From contig NZ_CP142850.1 in assembly GCF_036287235.1 (NCBI RefSeq), forward strand, positions 274,001 through 338,000: a stretch of DNA of 64,000 nucleotides. The letters run 5' to 3'. The number at the start of each line of letters is the position of its first letter. Position 1 is the first letter of the stretch. The DNA is from Exiguobacterium sp. 9-2 (GTDB taxonomy: Bacteria > Bacillota > Bacilli > Exiguobacteriales > Exiguobacteriaceae). Both the position numbers and the translations under genes were made by a program. The notes under the pieces were generated by a model. It was not told where the DNA came from. It did not search any database and saw only the letters and a program-made list of their open reading frames with translations. Positions 52,684-61,277 of this stretch are shown in pieces.

Positions 52684-53493
52684 ATGTCCATTCCTTTTAT
52701 AAAAAATCAAATTTATCAACGAAAAGCGATTCATGATGAGTTTGGTGGTAGTCGTGAGCGTGGAATCAGTATGTCTGCTAAATCTCCGATGATTTTTATT
52801 TTTTCGAGCGAAGCAGGAGCAGATTTTGGTTACAAAAATGGATGGAATAATGAGCGTGATCTTTTTTACTATACGGGCGAAGGACGCAAGGGTGATCAGG
52901 AATTTAAGATGGGGAATAAGGCGTTACGCGATCATGTTGCAAATGGAAAGGACATCTATCTTTTTAAAAATGTTTCAAAGGGAATGTTTCGTTTCGAGGA
53001 ACAATTAACTTTAGTAGACTACACCCTTTCTCCGGTTTCGAATGAATCAGGAGAGGTACGAGATGTAATCATTTTTGCTTTTACCGTTTTTGAGAATGCA
53101 GTAAATACGAATAACATCGAGTTAGGAACGCCAGGTACGCTACAAGAATTACGAGAACTGGCATTAATGGATACCTCTAACGGGGATGAAACTATTCAAC
53201 AGAAGAAAGTGCACGTTCGGAAGCGTTCAGAAGCGATCAAAGCATATGCGCGTAAAAGAGCATCTGGTATGTGCGAACTGTGTGAGATGCCTGAGCCATT
53301 TCAAGCAAAATCAGGAAGTGCTTTGGATGTCCATCATTTGCTACGACTATCGGATGGAGGTCCAGATCATCCTGAACATGTTGCTGCGATATGTCCTAAT
53401 TGTCATGCTCATATTCATCGTGGTGTAGAAGGATATAACTTGAATCAAAAGCTGATTGCTAAGATAAGAGGAAAAGAAGAGACATATATATAA
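52684..53493 (+). CDS. HNH endonuclease, McrA-like
   Basis: 269 residues. The N-terminal ~130 (IYQRKAIHDEFGGSRERGIS ... YYTGEGRKGDQEF, GNKALRDHVANGKDIYLF) form a domain that in related proteins reads modified or special DNA. The C-terminal HNH nuclease has MCELCEMP, DVHHLLRLSDGG and CPNCHAHIH, including the zinc cysteines. ATG 52684 follows GGAGGCGCATGAG. It is the third gene of the AlwI-type operon. Dependence on modified DNA is possible but not shown. Confidence 0.78.
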   Translation: MSIPFIKNQIYQRKAIHDEFGGSRERGISMSAKSPMIFIFSSEAGADFGYKNGWNNERDLFYYTGEGRKGDQEFKMGNKALRDHVANGKDIYLFKNVSKGMFRFEEQLTLVDYTLSPVSNESGEVRDVIIFAFTVFENAVNTNNIELGTPGTLQELRELALMDTSNGDETIQQKKVHVRKRSEAIKAYARKRASGMCELCEMPEPFQAKSGSALDVHHLLRLSDGGPDHPEHVAAICPNCHAHIHRGVEGYNLNQKLIAKIRGKEETYI

Positions 53494-53510
53494 GGCTAAA
53501 AAAGTTATTA

Positions 53511-53562
53511 AAAGAGCAAAAAGATCTATCGCATATACAGACGACAGATCTTTTTGCTCTTT
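53511..53562. terminator. bidirectional terminator
   Basis: Perfect 17-bp stem AAAGAGCAAAAAGATCT/AGATCTTTTTGCTCTTT with an 18-nt loop. Confidence 0.85.
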
Positions 53563-53833
53563 AGTTCACTTCTTCATCTACACCAAATTTATCGGCAAAG
53601 CCATCAATAGGGCGAAATTGAAGGACAGTAGGGATATCACGAAAAAGACAATCGAATGTCCAATAATTCGAAACATCATCAAAGTCGACTTCTGTTAATC
53701 CAAATTGATCGGATAACTGTTCTACAACGTTCTCCGTCATTTCAAATACGGAAGTTCCAGTTGCCGTAAGACTACCTTCTTCAATAGTTTGTCCATTTTG
53801 CTTAATGAGATAGTCCATTTTTTGTGTACTCAA
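53561..53833 (-). CDS. hypothetical small acidic protein
   Basis: 90 residues, acidic, no membrane segment. TTG 53833 follows AAAGGAG at 9 nt. It contains SVFEMTENVVEQLSDQFGL. No family recognised. It is convergent with the HNH gene and shares its terminator. Confidence 0.55.
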   Translation of the reverse strand: MSTQKMDYLIKQNGQTIEEGSLTATGTSVFEMTENVVEQLSDQFGLTEVDFDDVSNYWTFDCLFRDIPTVLQFRPIDGFADKFGVDEEVN

Positions 53834-53919
53834 TATGATTTTCTCCTTTGAAATATAGGAAATGCACGCTTGATTAAAATTTTCTTCGCATTCGTGAGAT
53901 TCTTTAAATCAAAACGTAA

Positions 53920-54045
53920 TCAGGCATTACACCCAAGTCGTCCGCCATTGGACCCATCCATTTTCATACCTGCAAAAAAGCTAATCCCAAACGCCCAAAG
54001 TGTTTCTAAAGTGATTGATTTAAAATGTTTTAACAATGTTTGCAT
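53920..54045 (-). CDS. small hydrophobic peptide with C-terminal cysteine
   Basis: 41 residues, starting MQTLLKHFKSIT and ending DGSNGGRLGCNA. The ATG at 54043-54045 has TAGGGAGG at 8 nt. The same frame is open upstream to 54216 with a membrane-helix-like stretch (FAILLPAFILIVFLRYL), so it could be the end of a longer protein. The size and one Cys near the end recall secreted or cyclised signalling peptides, but no motif proves it. Confidence 0.4.
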   Translation of the reverse strand: MQTLLKHFKSITLETLWAFGISFFAGMKMDGSNGGRLGCNA

Positions 54046-54258
54046 ATGCATCGCCTCCCTAATTGTCTCTTCTTCTAGTTGAATACTCAAATAACGCAAA
54101 AAAACAATTAGAATAAACGCAGGTAATAGGATGGCAAAGTATCGAAACTTTGGATAATGCCTCATTACGTTTTGTATATCTATACTTATTATGTCACTTA
54201 ATTTAATCAGTAACAACTTTTTGTGGTTCTAGTCAAATGATCATCAATCTATACATTA

Positions 54259-54289
54259 CTTATTTATTTACTTATTTATTTATTTATTT
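54259..54289. repeat. TTTA tetranucleotide repeat
   Basis: About seven imperfect units of TTTA (one interrupted by C). The stop codon of a small leftward reading frame lies in it. Confidence 0.75.
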
Positions 54290-54455
54290 CTTCAGATACT
54301 TGGATAGATAAGATTTGTTTGAACGGAACGATTTTGACGTCAAGATTTCGTTTAACGAGGTGGACTTTCTCTTGCACATAGTCGAGCTTCTCGACGCAAA
54401 AATCGAAAGAAAATTTATTGCGGTTATCGTGAGCATGAGGATAAGATTCGCTCAT
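54276..54455 (-). CDS. possible 59-residue protein or gene remnant
   Basis: It reads MSESYPHAHDNRNKFSFDF, then VEKLDYVQEKVHLVKRNLD and ends EEINK. Codon use resembles the better-expressed genes of the window. There is only a poor ribosome binding site (AGGTGA touching the ATG) and an in-frame TGA just before, so it may be a fragment. Confidence 0.3.
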   Translation of the reverse strand: MSESYPHAHDNRNKFSFDFCVEKLDYVQEKVHLVKRNLDVKIVPFKQILSIQVSEEINK

Positions 54456-54748
54456 TCACCTGTACACATCGATCACTTCATTATCTAACTATGCAATCTT
54501 AGTCGTTATTTCACGTATATTTCTGCAATTGATATTTCTCTGTGCTTAGTATTACGAAGCTGACATTTTTAATTTCTTGAATAGTCACCTGATCATAATA
54601 GATATCAAGATAAAAAATAATCTCTTTATTATGTAGAAATATAGAAATCATTTTAAACAGTTATTATTAGTTATATTATAGTAATTGTTTTATTTACATT
54701 GATTTTTAATGTGTAAAAAACATTTATTGGTTATAAGTATCTGTAATA
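54456..54748. other. AT-rich non-coding gap
   Basis: No supported gene or known RNA seen; AT-rich DNA before the promoter of the toxin-like gene. Confidence 0.5.
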
Positions 54749-54778
54749 TTGAAAATATTTTTCGTTTATTGGTATAAT
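54749..54778 (+). promoter_or_regulatory. strong promoter of the toxin-like gene
   Basis: -35 TTGAAA, 18-nt spacer, perfect -10 TATAAT. Transcription should start near 54785, giving a ~78-nt leader. Confidence 0.72.
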
Positions 54779-54819
54779 AAACAAGAATGCAGATGGTATT
54801 CCTCTGATAGGGGAGGACG

Positions 54820-54864
54820 ATTGGTATGCCTCGCTCGCAATAGCGAAAGGAGGATGATACCAAT
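54820..54864 (+). promoter_or_regulatory. leader hairpin sequestering the start codon
   Basis: ATTGGTAT (54820-54827) pairs with ATACCAAT (54857-54864), which includes the first two bases of the ATG; AAAGGAGG lies in the loop. The left arm is also complementary, with its flank, to the 3' end of the transcript (55187-55204). Confidence 0.6.
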
Positions 54865-55075
54865 GAAGTGGTTTTTGTTAATTTTGGTTGTAGAAATGAC
54901 GTTCACATTAGGTGGATACTTGATTTCAGACTTAGCAGGGTTATGCGTAATTTGCTCTTCCTCGATGTCGTTGTTTAGTTTCATCGTTAACGTTAACAGC
55001 AAAAAAAAGACACAAAAAAACACCCCAGACCTTGGCGAGTCTGAAGGTGGCCCTGATGAATCCGATAAAAAATAA
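54863..55075 (+). CDS. small membrane protein, candidate type I toxin
   Basis: 70 residues: a hydrophobic N-terminal part with one or two helices (KWFLLILVVEMTFTLGGYLI and LAGLCVICSSSMSLFSFIV) and a polar, Lys/Glu/Asp-rich tail. The ATG follows AAAGGAGGATGATACCA. The mRNA has a structured leader hiding the start codon, a long ~170-nt 3' part and 5'-3' complementarity, as in hok- and TxpA-type toxins. It has no known homologue that I recognise, so toxicity is inferred from layout only. Confidence 0.55.
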   Translation: MKWFLLILVVEMTFTLGGYLISDLAGLCVICSSSMSLFSFIVNVNSKKKTQKNTPDLGESEGGPDESDKK

Positions 55076-55104
55076 TTGGCGTTAAAAAATCGGATACTCT
55101 GAAT

Positions 55105-55127
55105 CCCTAGAAGTTGCTTATCTAGGG
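55105..55127 (+). repeat. hairpin in the 3' untranslated part
   Basis: CCCTAGA-N9-TCTAGGG, 7-bp arms, between the toxin-like gene and its terminator. Confidence 0.55.
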
Positions 55128-55186
55128 GGGAACAGATTAGACGGCTATACTCGAAAGAGCAAAGCATGTCATGAGGTTCGCCCCTT

Positions 55187-55204
55187 GTACGAGGCATCGC
55201 AATC
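55187..55204 (+). promoter_or_regulatory. 3' element complementary to the toxin-like mRNA leader
   Basis: ACGAGGCAT (55189-55197) and CAATC (55200-55204) can pair with GATTG and ATGCCTCG at 54819-54833; the 8-bp core ATGCCTCG is perfect. Pairing would compete with the start-codon hairpin. Confidence 0.5.
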
Positions 55205-55209
55205 AATTA

Positions 55210-55246
55210 GGCTATTTCGTATTGGCGTACGAAATAGTCTTTTTTT
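55210..55246 (+). terminator. terminator of the toxin-like transcript
   Basis: 11-bp stem GCTATTTCGTA/TACGAAATAGT with a 6-nt loop and seven T. Confidence 0.85.
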
Positions 55247-55705
55247 GTGACTCCACTAAGTAAGTAAATCCTGTTAGAAAACAAACTGTATTGATTGCTT
55301 ATTTTCATTATAGATTACTTAAATAGAGTATTCAACAATCAAGTTTGTGTAAGTTTGTGGTTACGCATCTTTGATTATTATAAAATTCTTTACCTTTTTT
55401 AACTCGATTTAAAACTTTTTCTTTATTATTACTTTGTAAAATCATTGAGCTCTAATTATTTATCAGGAAATAACATATAAACATAGAGGTGATTTACTTA
55501 TTGTTTACTTCTTATAATCTAACTTCAAAAAATTAATGAAAAAGATCTTTTCTCTTTTATATATACATAAAAGGTTAATTCTCTTTCTTCCTGAAACGAC
55601 TCTACTATCTTAAATAATGCCGTATTTATATCATACAGCGTTATTTGTAAAGACTCTCCATTCCGTTTTATATTGTGATTAACAAGACGACTAGGAGTGA
55701 AGTAT
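55247..55705. other. AT-rich gap without supported gene
   Basis: It has a direct repeat AAGTTTGTG (55341 and 55351) and a leftward 69-codon frame from 55734 that lacks a ribosome binding site. Nothing else seen. Confidence 0.5.
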
Positions 55706-55900
55706 GTGAGGATACTAAAATTGTTTGAAGTCATGGATCATGATAAAGGAAAGCAAGTAACAGGTAAGGTTACATTGATCGATGCTCAGCTTCGTTTCGT
55801 GCGAGAAGTAGATGGTTCAATCGAGCACGTGACATGGTTCATCGACGTTGATCGATTGACAGACTTCATGCAGGAACATTTTACTAAGCAGACCCACTGA
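55706..55900 (+). CDS. hypothetical small protein
   Basis: 64 residues starting RILKLFEVMDHDKGKQVTG and containing VTWFIDVDRLTDFMQEHF. GTG 55706 has CTAGGAGTG at 8 nt; GTG 55697 is too close. A terminator overlaps its stop. It looks like a small beta-alpha domain; no family recognised. Confidence 0.55.
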   Translation: MRILKLFEVMDHDKGKQVTGKVTLIDAQLRFVREVDGSIEHVTWFIDVDRLTDFMQEHFTKQTH

Positions 55901-55913
55901 GGTCTGTTTTTTT
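55889..55913 (+). terminator. terminator overlapping the stop codon
   Basis: 6-bp stem CAGACC/GGTCTG and seven T. Confidence 0.75.
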
Positions 55914-56040
55914 CATGCATCAAAGTACGTAATCAATAACCTAGAAAGATAAATAGATGGGTGGGAAAAATGTCCAACTTTATCCTGATATTCGCTGTAT
56001 ACTGAAGATAACTTACGAATCAGGAATGGAGAGATGGATG

Positions 56041-56886
56041 ATGAAACGAAAATGGATGGGTTCTAGCTTAGCGTTCGCAAGTGTCGGATTACTCGTGGGA
56101 CCACTTCAAGGAGTTGAAGCGGCGACACCGAAAATCAAGGTCCACTATATTGATGTCGGTCAAGGTGATGCGATCTACATCAAGATGCCAAGCGGTGAAG
56201 ATATCGTCATCGATGGTGGTAACAAGGGGAAGGGCGATGAACTCGTTGCCTATCTGAAGAAACAGAAGGTCGGCGACATCGAGGTGTTAATCTCGACGCA
56301 TCCGGATGCCGATCACATCGGGGGACTTGATGAAGTCCTCGACTCGTTCAAGGTCAAAAGCGTCTATGCACCTAAGGTCAAGCACACTACGCAAGCCTAC
56401 AAAGACTTCTTGTTGGCGGTCAAGCGCGAGAAGCTGACGATCAAGACAGCGAAGGCGGGCGTCTCATTCCCGGTTAAAGGCGTGAAGGCGCAGTTCGTCG
56501 GACCGGTCAAAGACTATGCGAAGAGTGATCTTAACAACTGGAGCGCGGTCCTACACGTTGCCTATAAGAAGAACACGTTCTTGTTCACAGGAGATGCAGA
56601 ATTAAAATCGGAACAAGACATGATTGCGAAGAAGAAGACGTTACGTGCGGACGTCCTCAAGGTTGGGCATCATGGGGCGAAGACGTCGACGAGTGCGACG
56701 TTCCTCAAGTATGTTAAACCAAAGTATGCCGTCATCAGTGTCGGCAAGAACGCGTATGGACACCCGACGAAGGAAGTCGTGACGAACCTAAAGCGGGCAA
56801 AGGCGACGATGTTACGTACAGACAAGAGTGGCACGATCGTCTTCGAAGGGAACGGATCGTCCTACACGATCAAGAAATCAAAATGA
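56041..56886 (+). CDS. secreted MBL-fold hydrolase (ComEC C-terminal-like)
   Basis: 281 residues. A signal peptide (VGLLVGPLQGVEA) is followed by a metallo-beta-lactamase fold: VHYIDVGQGDAIYI, the metal motif HPDADHIGG, FTGDAE, and VGHHGAKTS. Alone-standing proteins like this resemble the nuclease-like C-terminal domain of ComEC. ATG 56041 is preferred to 56038 for spacing from GGAG. It is coupled to a DUF3006 gene (ATGA), a common pairing. Function unknown; extracellular nuclease or phosphodiesterase activity is plausible. Confidence 0.87.
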   Translation: MKRKWMGSSLAFASVGLLVGPLQGVEAATPKIKVHYIDVGQGDAIYIKMPSGEDIVIDGGNKGKGDELVAYLKKQKVGDIEVLISTHPDADHIGGLDEVLDSFKVKSVYAPKVKHTTQAYKDFLLAVKREKLTIKTAKAGVSFPVKGVKAQFVGPVKDYAKSDLNNWSAVLHVAYKKNTFLFTGDAELKSEQDMIAKKKTLRADVLKVGHHGAKTSTSATFLKYVKPKYAVISVGKNAYGHPTKEVVTNLKRAKATMLRTDKSGTIVFEGNGSSYTIKKSK

Positions 56887-57107
56887 CGAAACGAAAAGGA
56901 ATCATCGACCGGATTGAGGGGAAGTGGGTCGTTGTCGAGTTCGACGATGGGATGCGCGACATCCTGATTTCCCACTTCCCGATGATGGTGGAGTCCGGCG
57001 ATGTCATCTGGATGGATGCGTACGGTCATATCGAGAAGGATGACCAAGAACGGAAGCGACTCTCGAACGAAATTGATGAGTTGATGGAAAAGCTATGGGA
57101 GGATTAA
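56883..57107 (+). CDS. DUF3006 protein
   Basis: 74 residues: KRKGIIDRIEGKWVVVEFDD, a small beta-barrel DUF3006, followed by a charged helix ending MEKLWED. It overlaps the MBL gene by 4 nt; this pair recurs in Firmicutes. Function unknown. Confidence 0.87.
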   Translation: MTKRKGIIDRIEGKWVVVEFDDGMRDILISHFPMMVESGDVIWMDAYGHIEKDDQERKRLSNEIDELMEKLWED

Positions 57108-57144
57108 GATAAACGATTAAAACATTTTGTGAAGGTTGTGCGAT

Positions 57145-60100
57145 ATGAAAATTTTTAATAGTTTTTTAAAACAAATAACTATTGTAATCATAAACAAACT
57201 AATTAACAGTTTGTATTTTGTGAAACAAAAAATTTTAAAAGGTAATAATAAAATTGAATTTCTTTTTGAAGACTTGACTCCTAGTACTGATATCGATGAA
57301 GACGAAAAATATTCAAATGCGATATCTTGGGGATTAGAAAATGATAATGTTAAAAATATAGCATTAACTGGACCTTATGGATCAGGTAAAAGTAGTTTAA
57401 TAAGCACATTTGAGAGCAGAAACAATAAACTTTATAAGTTTTTGAACATATCAATTGCGACATTTCAGGAAAATAAAGATATAGAAAACGAAAATGACTT
57501 AGAAAAAAGTATACTTCAACAAATGATTTATCAAGTAAAAGATCAAACAATTCCGTTTTCCCGTTTTTCAAGAATTAAGTATATAAAAAATAAGGATATT
57601 ATTTTCTTCATTTTGTTATTAATAGGATTTCTTTATGCAGGAATTGAATTATTTTATCCAATATATTTTAAAGAAACATTATTTAAAACACCATTTGTTC
57701 AAAATATTTCTAGCGGTGATAATTTCAAAATTATATTGTCAATTTTCTTATTCTTAGTAGTACTTTTTGCTCCAATTCTAATTTTTAAAAAAATGTATAA
57801 GTTTTTTCATGGTACTTTTAAATTTAGTAAATTGACTATTGCGAGCACTACAATAGAAAAAGGTAATAATAATGATCCACAGTCTATATTTGATAAATAT
57901 TTAGACGAAATTTTTTACTTTTTTGAAGCAACTAAATATGATGTTGTAGTGTTTGAGGATTTAGATAGATTTAACAACTTAGAAATTTTTGAGAGGCTTC
58001 GAGAACTAAACTCTCTTTTAAATAACTCTAAGCAAATTGATCGTAAAATTGTATTTATCTATGCCTTGAAAGATGAAATCTTTGGTGTCAACCAGCTTAA
58101 TCAAACTAATGACTCAATCGATTGGAGTAAAAATAGAACAAAATTTTTCGACTTTATAATTCCTGTTATTCCAATTATTAATTCTTCAAATTCAATTGAA
58201 AAGCTAATAATGAAAATTGATAGATTAGATTACAATCAAAAAATTGATAAGAGATTTTTAGGCGATGTAACTATATTTATAGATGATATGAGAATTTTAA
58301 AAAATATATTCAATGAATTTATAATTTATAAAGAAAAATTAGGAGTGATTGATTTAGATTTAAACAATCTTATGGCAATTATTATTTATAAAAATATTTA
58401 TCCTTTTGATTTTTCTGAATTACAATATGGAAAAGGCTTAGTGCATGACGTTTTAAAAAATAAAAAGAACGTTATAGATCATAATACGAATATATTTGAA
58501 AAGAAAATAAAAATGTTAAAAGAGGAACTAGAACGAGTTAGAAAAGAAAATTTAAACTCAATAGAGGAACTTCAAACTGTTTATTTAGAGGCGTTAGGAA
58601 TGTATAATCCCGTAATATACAATCGTAACAGTTCACGTATTACAATAGATTCTATCGAATTTAAAAATGACTTTTCCATTGATAAAAATTCATTTTTCAA
58701 TACTTTAGAAAACGCTAAAAAGGTGGGTTATTATTTAGATAAAAATAATAGGCATAAAAATGAAAGTTTTGAAGGGAAAAATGAAATAGAAACTGTTTTT
58801 GGTGAAAAACCAAATTACTTTGATCGAAAAAAAAGTATAGAAATTATCGAAAAAAACAATAGTAATAAACTGAAATTAGAAATTGATGAACTGCATCAAC
58901 TGAAGTTAGATATTACTTCAAAATCACTGAAAGAATTGATTGAAATTAGTGATCATTCATTAGTATTTCCTGAAGAAATAAGAGACAAAAAATTGCTAGT
59001 TTACTTGTTGCGTAATGGTTATATTGACGAAATGTATAATCACTATATTACCTATTTTTATCCCGGAAGTTTAACTGAAGAAGATCTCAAATTTGTATTT
59101 AGCATAAAAAATCACGAATCTTTAGATATGGATTACAAATTAGCAAATGTAAAAAAAGTTATTGAGCGATTACATGGAAATGAATTCAAACAAAAAGAAA
59201 TCTTAAACTTTCAATTAGTTGATTATTTAATTGAAAACTTAAATACAGAAAATTATAAAATCTACTTTTTAAACATTATAGAGCTACTTAGTAATAAGGT
59301 TGATGATCCTCTAGTATTTATAGACGCATACAGACAAAACGGTAAAAACAAAGGAATATTCTTTAAAATAATATGTAGCAAGTGGAATGGTTTTTGGAGT
59401 TTTATTAAAAATAATTCAAGTATTTCTAACGAAGAAAAAAACCATTATACTTCAAATATTTTTGAATTTGCAGACATAGAAGATATAAATGATATGAATA
59501 GTGACGGACAACTAACAGATTTTGTATCGGATCATCAAAATTTTATAGAGATTTCACCAGCTGACATAAATAAATCTTTAAAAATTTTATTGAGTTTAAA
59601 CATTAAATTTTATTCATTAGAAGCTATTAAAAATAATGAAGTTTTAATGGATTTTGTAGTTAAGAATAACTTATATAAAATTAATTTAGCCAACTTAAAG
59701 TTAATTTTAAAAATTACTAATTGTTCATTTTCTTATTCTAATATAAAGAAAAAAGCGTCGGAAAATATTTTAAATTATTTGGATGAAAATATAGTTTTGC
59801 TTTTGAACGAAACTGTGTTAAAAACGTCAACAGCAGAAGAAGATGAAAATACTCTTTTAGAACTTTTAAATCATGAAGAAGTTCCAATGGATTTAAAAAA
59901 AGCTCTTATCCCTATTCAAAATTTACTAATAACGGATATAACAACTGTGGATTCAGACAACTGGCATTTACTCTTAGGATTAAAAAAAATTGAGCCTTCA
60001 TGGTTAAATGTGATAAATTACTTTAACTATAAAAACGATTTAGATGAGTTGTTAATAGACTATCTTGAACAGAACTATGTAGCAAAAAAATTATCCGGGA

Positions 60101-60852
60101 CATATATTGAAGATTTTAGTGATTTTAATGAAGTCGTCTTAGACGAATTTCTCAATAAAATAATACATTCTAAAGAATTAAATGATAGAGTCATTGGTAT
60201 ATTATCACCAAGCTTTAATTCACCTTCTAAAATTAAATTAAAAGATTTAAATACAAAGAGGATCAGAACTTTAATTAATCATAAATTATTAAATTTGGAT
60301 ATGAATAATTATCTATTTATAAAAGATAGCTTTCCTAAATTATTACCTTTATTTTTCAAAAAAAATATAAAGAAATTTTTCAATGAAATAAACAATTATG
60401 ATTTAAATCTCGATGATATAAATTTAGTCGTACAATCAAATGAATTTTCTAAAAAAGACAAAGTTAAATTTATTAATAGTTTTTCGTTTGAAACTTTTTT
60501 TGAAATAGACTCTTCAATGGCTTTTAAAATTTCAGAACTTATTCAACGTTCTGGAGTAAATATTTCTATAGACTTACTAAATTTATTGTTGACAAAAGAT
60601 ATCAATAATGAACATAAAGTTATTCTTATTACAAAGTATATAAAAATAAGTAATTATAATGAGATTACTTCTATGATTGAAAAATTAGACCCTCCATCCT
60701 CGAAAATAGCTGTAAGTGGAAAGAGACCCTTGATTGAAAATAACAAAGTAAATAGAAATTTTGTAAAGGAATTAGAAAAAATAAATTACATTTCTTCTAG
60801 TAAAGAATTTAGAGAAAACATTAGAATTATGACAAAAAAATCTAAGAAATAA
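57145..60852 (+). CDS. YobI-like P-loop NTPase, candidate defence protein
   Basis: 1235 residues. Walker A GPYGSGKSS (~81), a membrane-helix pair inserted before Walker B (~155-230: IIFFILLLIGFLYAGIELF; IILSIFLFLVVLFAPILIF), Walker B VVVFEDLDRF (~270), then a ~850-residue helical, repeat-like C-terminal part. This matches YobI-like/KAP-like STAND-type NTPases, often tied to prophages and defence. ATG 57145 follows GAAGG at 9 nt. Codons are strikingly AT-rich (AAT, ATA, TTA), unlike the MBL genes on both sides, which shows recent acquisition. Confidence 0.75.
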   Translation: MKIFNSFLKQITIVIINKLINSLYFVKQKILKGNNKIEFLFEDLTPSTDIDEDEKYSNAISWGLENDNVKNIALTGPYGSGKSSLISTFESRNNKLYKFLNISIATFQENKDIENENDLEKSILQQMIYQVKDQTIPFSRFSRIKYIKNKDIIFFILLLIGFLYAGIELFYPIYFKETLFKTPFVQNISSGDNFKIILSIFLFLVVLFAPILIFKKMYKFFHGTFKFSKLTIASTTIEKGNNNDPQSIFDKYLDEIFYFFEATKYDVVVFEDLDRFNNLEIFERLRELNSLLNNSKQIDRKIVFIYALKDEIFGVNQLNQTNDSIDWSKNRTKFFDFIIPVIPIINSSNSIEKLIMKIDRLDYNQKIDKRFLGDVTIFIDDMRILKNIFNEFIIYKEKLGVIDLDLNNLMAIIIYKNIYPFDFSELQYGKGLVHDVLKNKKNVIDHNTNIFEKKIKMLKEELERVRKENLNSIEELQTVYLEALGMYNPVIYNRNSSRITIDSIEFKNDFSIDKNSFFNTLENAKKVGYYLDKNNRHKNESFEGKNEIETVFGEKPNYFDRKKSIEIIEKNNSNKLKLEIDELHQLKLDITSKSLKELIEISDHSLVFPEEIRDKKLLVYLLRNGYIDEMYNHYITYFYPGSLTEEDLKFVFSIKNHESLDMDYKLANVKKVIERLHGNEFKQKEILNFQLVDYLIENLNTENYKIYFLNIIELLSNKVDDPLVFIDAYRQNGKNKGIFFKIICSKWNGFWSFIKNNSSISNEEKNHYTSNIFEFADIEDINDMNSDGQLTDFVSDHQNFIEISPADINKSLKILLSLNIKFYSLEAIKNNEVLMDFVVKNNLYKINLANLKLILKITNCSFSYSNIKKKASENILNYLDENIVLLLNETVLKTSTAEEDENTLLELLNHEEVPMDLKKALIPIQNLLITDITTVDSDNWHLLLGLKKIEPSWLNVINYFNYKNDLDELLIDYLEQNYVAKKLSGTYIEDFSDFNEVVLDEFLNKIIHSKELNDRVIGILSPSFNSPSKIKLKDLNTKRIRTLINHKLLNLDMNNYLFIKDSFPKLLPLFFKKNIKKFFNEINNYDLNLDDINLVVQSNEFSKKDKVKFINSFSFETFFEIDSSMAFKISELIQRSGVNISIDLLNLLLTKDINNEHKVILITKYIKISNYNEITSMIEKLDPPSSKIAVSGKRPLIENNKVNRNFVKELEKINYISSSKEFRENIRIMTKKSKK

Positions 60853-60888
60853 AAAATGGATGAGCGTCCTCTTTCAAAATAGATGATT

Positions 60889-60916
60889 AAAGTAAAAAAA
60901 CTACTTTTATTTTTTG
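60889..60916 (+). terminator. weak terminator after the YobI-like gene
   Basis: 6-bp stem AAAGTA/TACTTT followed by a T-rich run. Confidence 0.5.
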
Positions 60917-61277
60917 ACTTGATGAAATCTTCGACTCGTTTAAGGTCAAGAGCGTCCATGTATTAAAGATAAAGCACACGACGCAAGCCTACAAAAGACT
61001 TTTTGTTAGGGAACAACGCGAGAAGCGTCCGATCAAAAACGTGGAGGCGGAGTTTTTTTTGACTGGTCAAAGACTATACGAAGAGTGATTTGAATAATTG
61101 GAATACGGTCTTACAAGTCGTCTATAAGAAGAATAGGTTACTCTTCACGTGGGACGCGGAACTGAAGTCGAAACAGCACATGATTGTGAAGAAGAAGACG
61201 CTTCGTGCGAAAAGATAAGCGTGGCGCGAGTGTCTTCGAAGGGAACAGGTTGTCCTACATGTTCAAGAAGTTGAAAT
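60916..61277 (+). pseudogene. decayed copy of the MBL-fold gene
   Basis: Clearly homologous to 56326-56886: it begins GACTTGATGAAATCTTCGAC like the intact gene and can be followed through the AAGAAGAAGACG segment. It lacks the first ~285 nt and about 180 nt holding the HHGA region, and has several frameshifts. No product expected. Confidence 0.85.

Noticed and set aside
53870-54082. Rightward 70-codon frame opposite the Cys-ending peptide
   Set aside because: No ribosome binding site; translation is low-complexity at the end.
55525-55734. Leftward 69-codon frame
   Set aside because: No ribosome binding site and it starts inside the small rightward gene; likely chance in AT-rich DNA.
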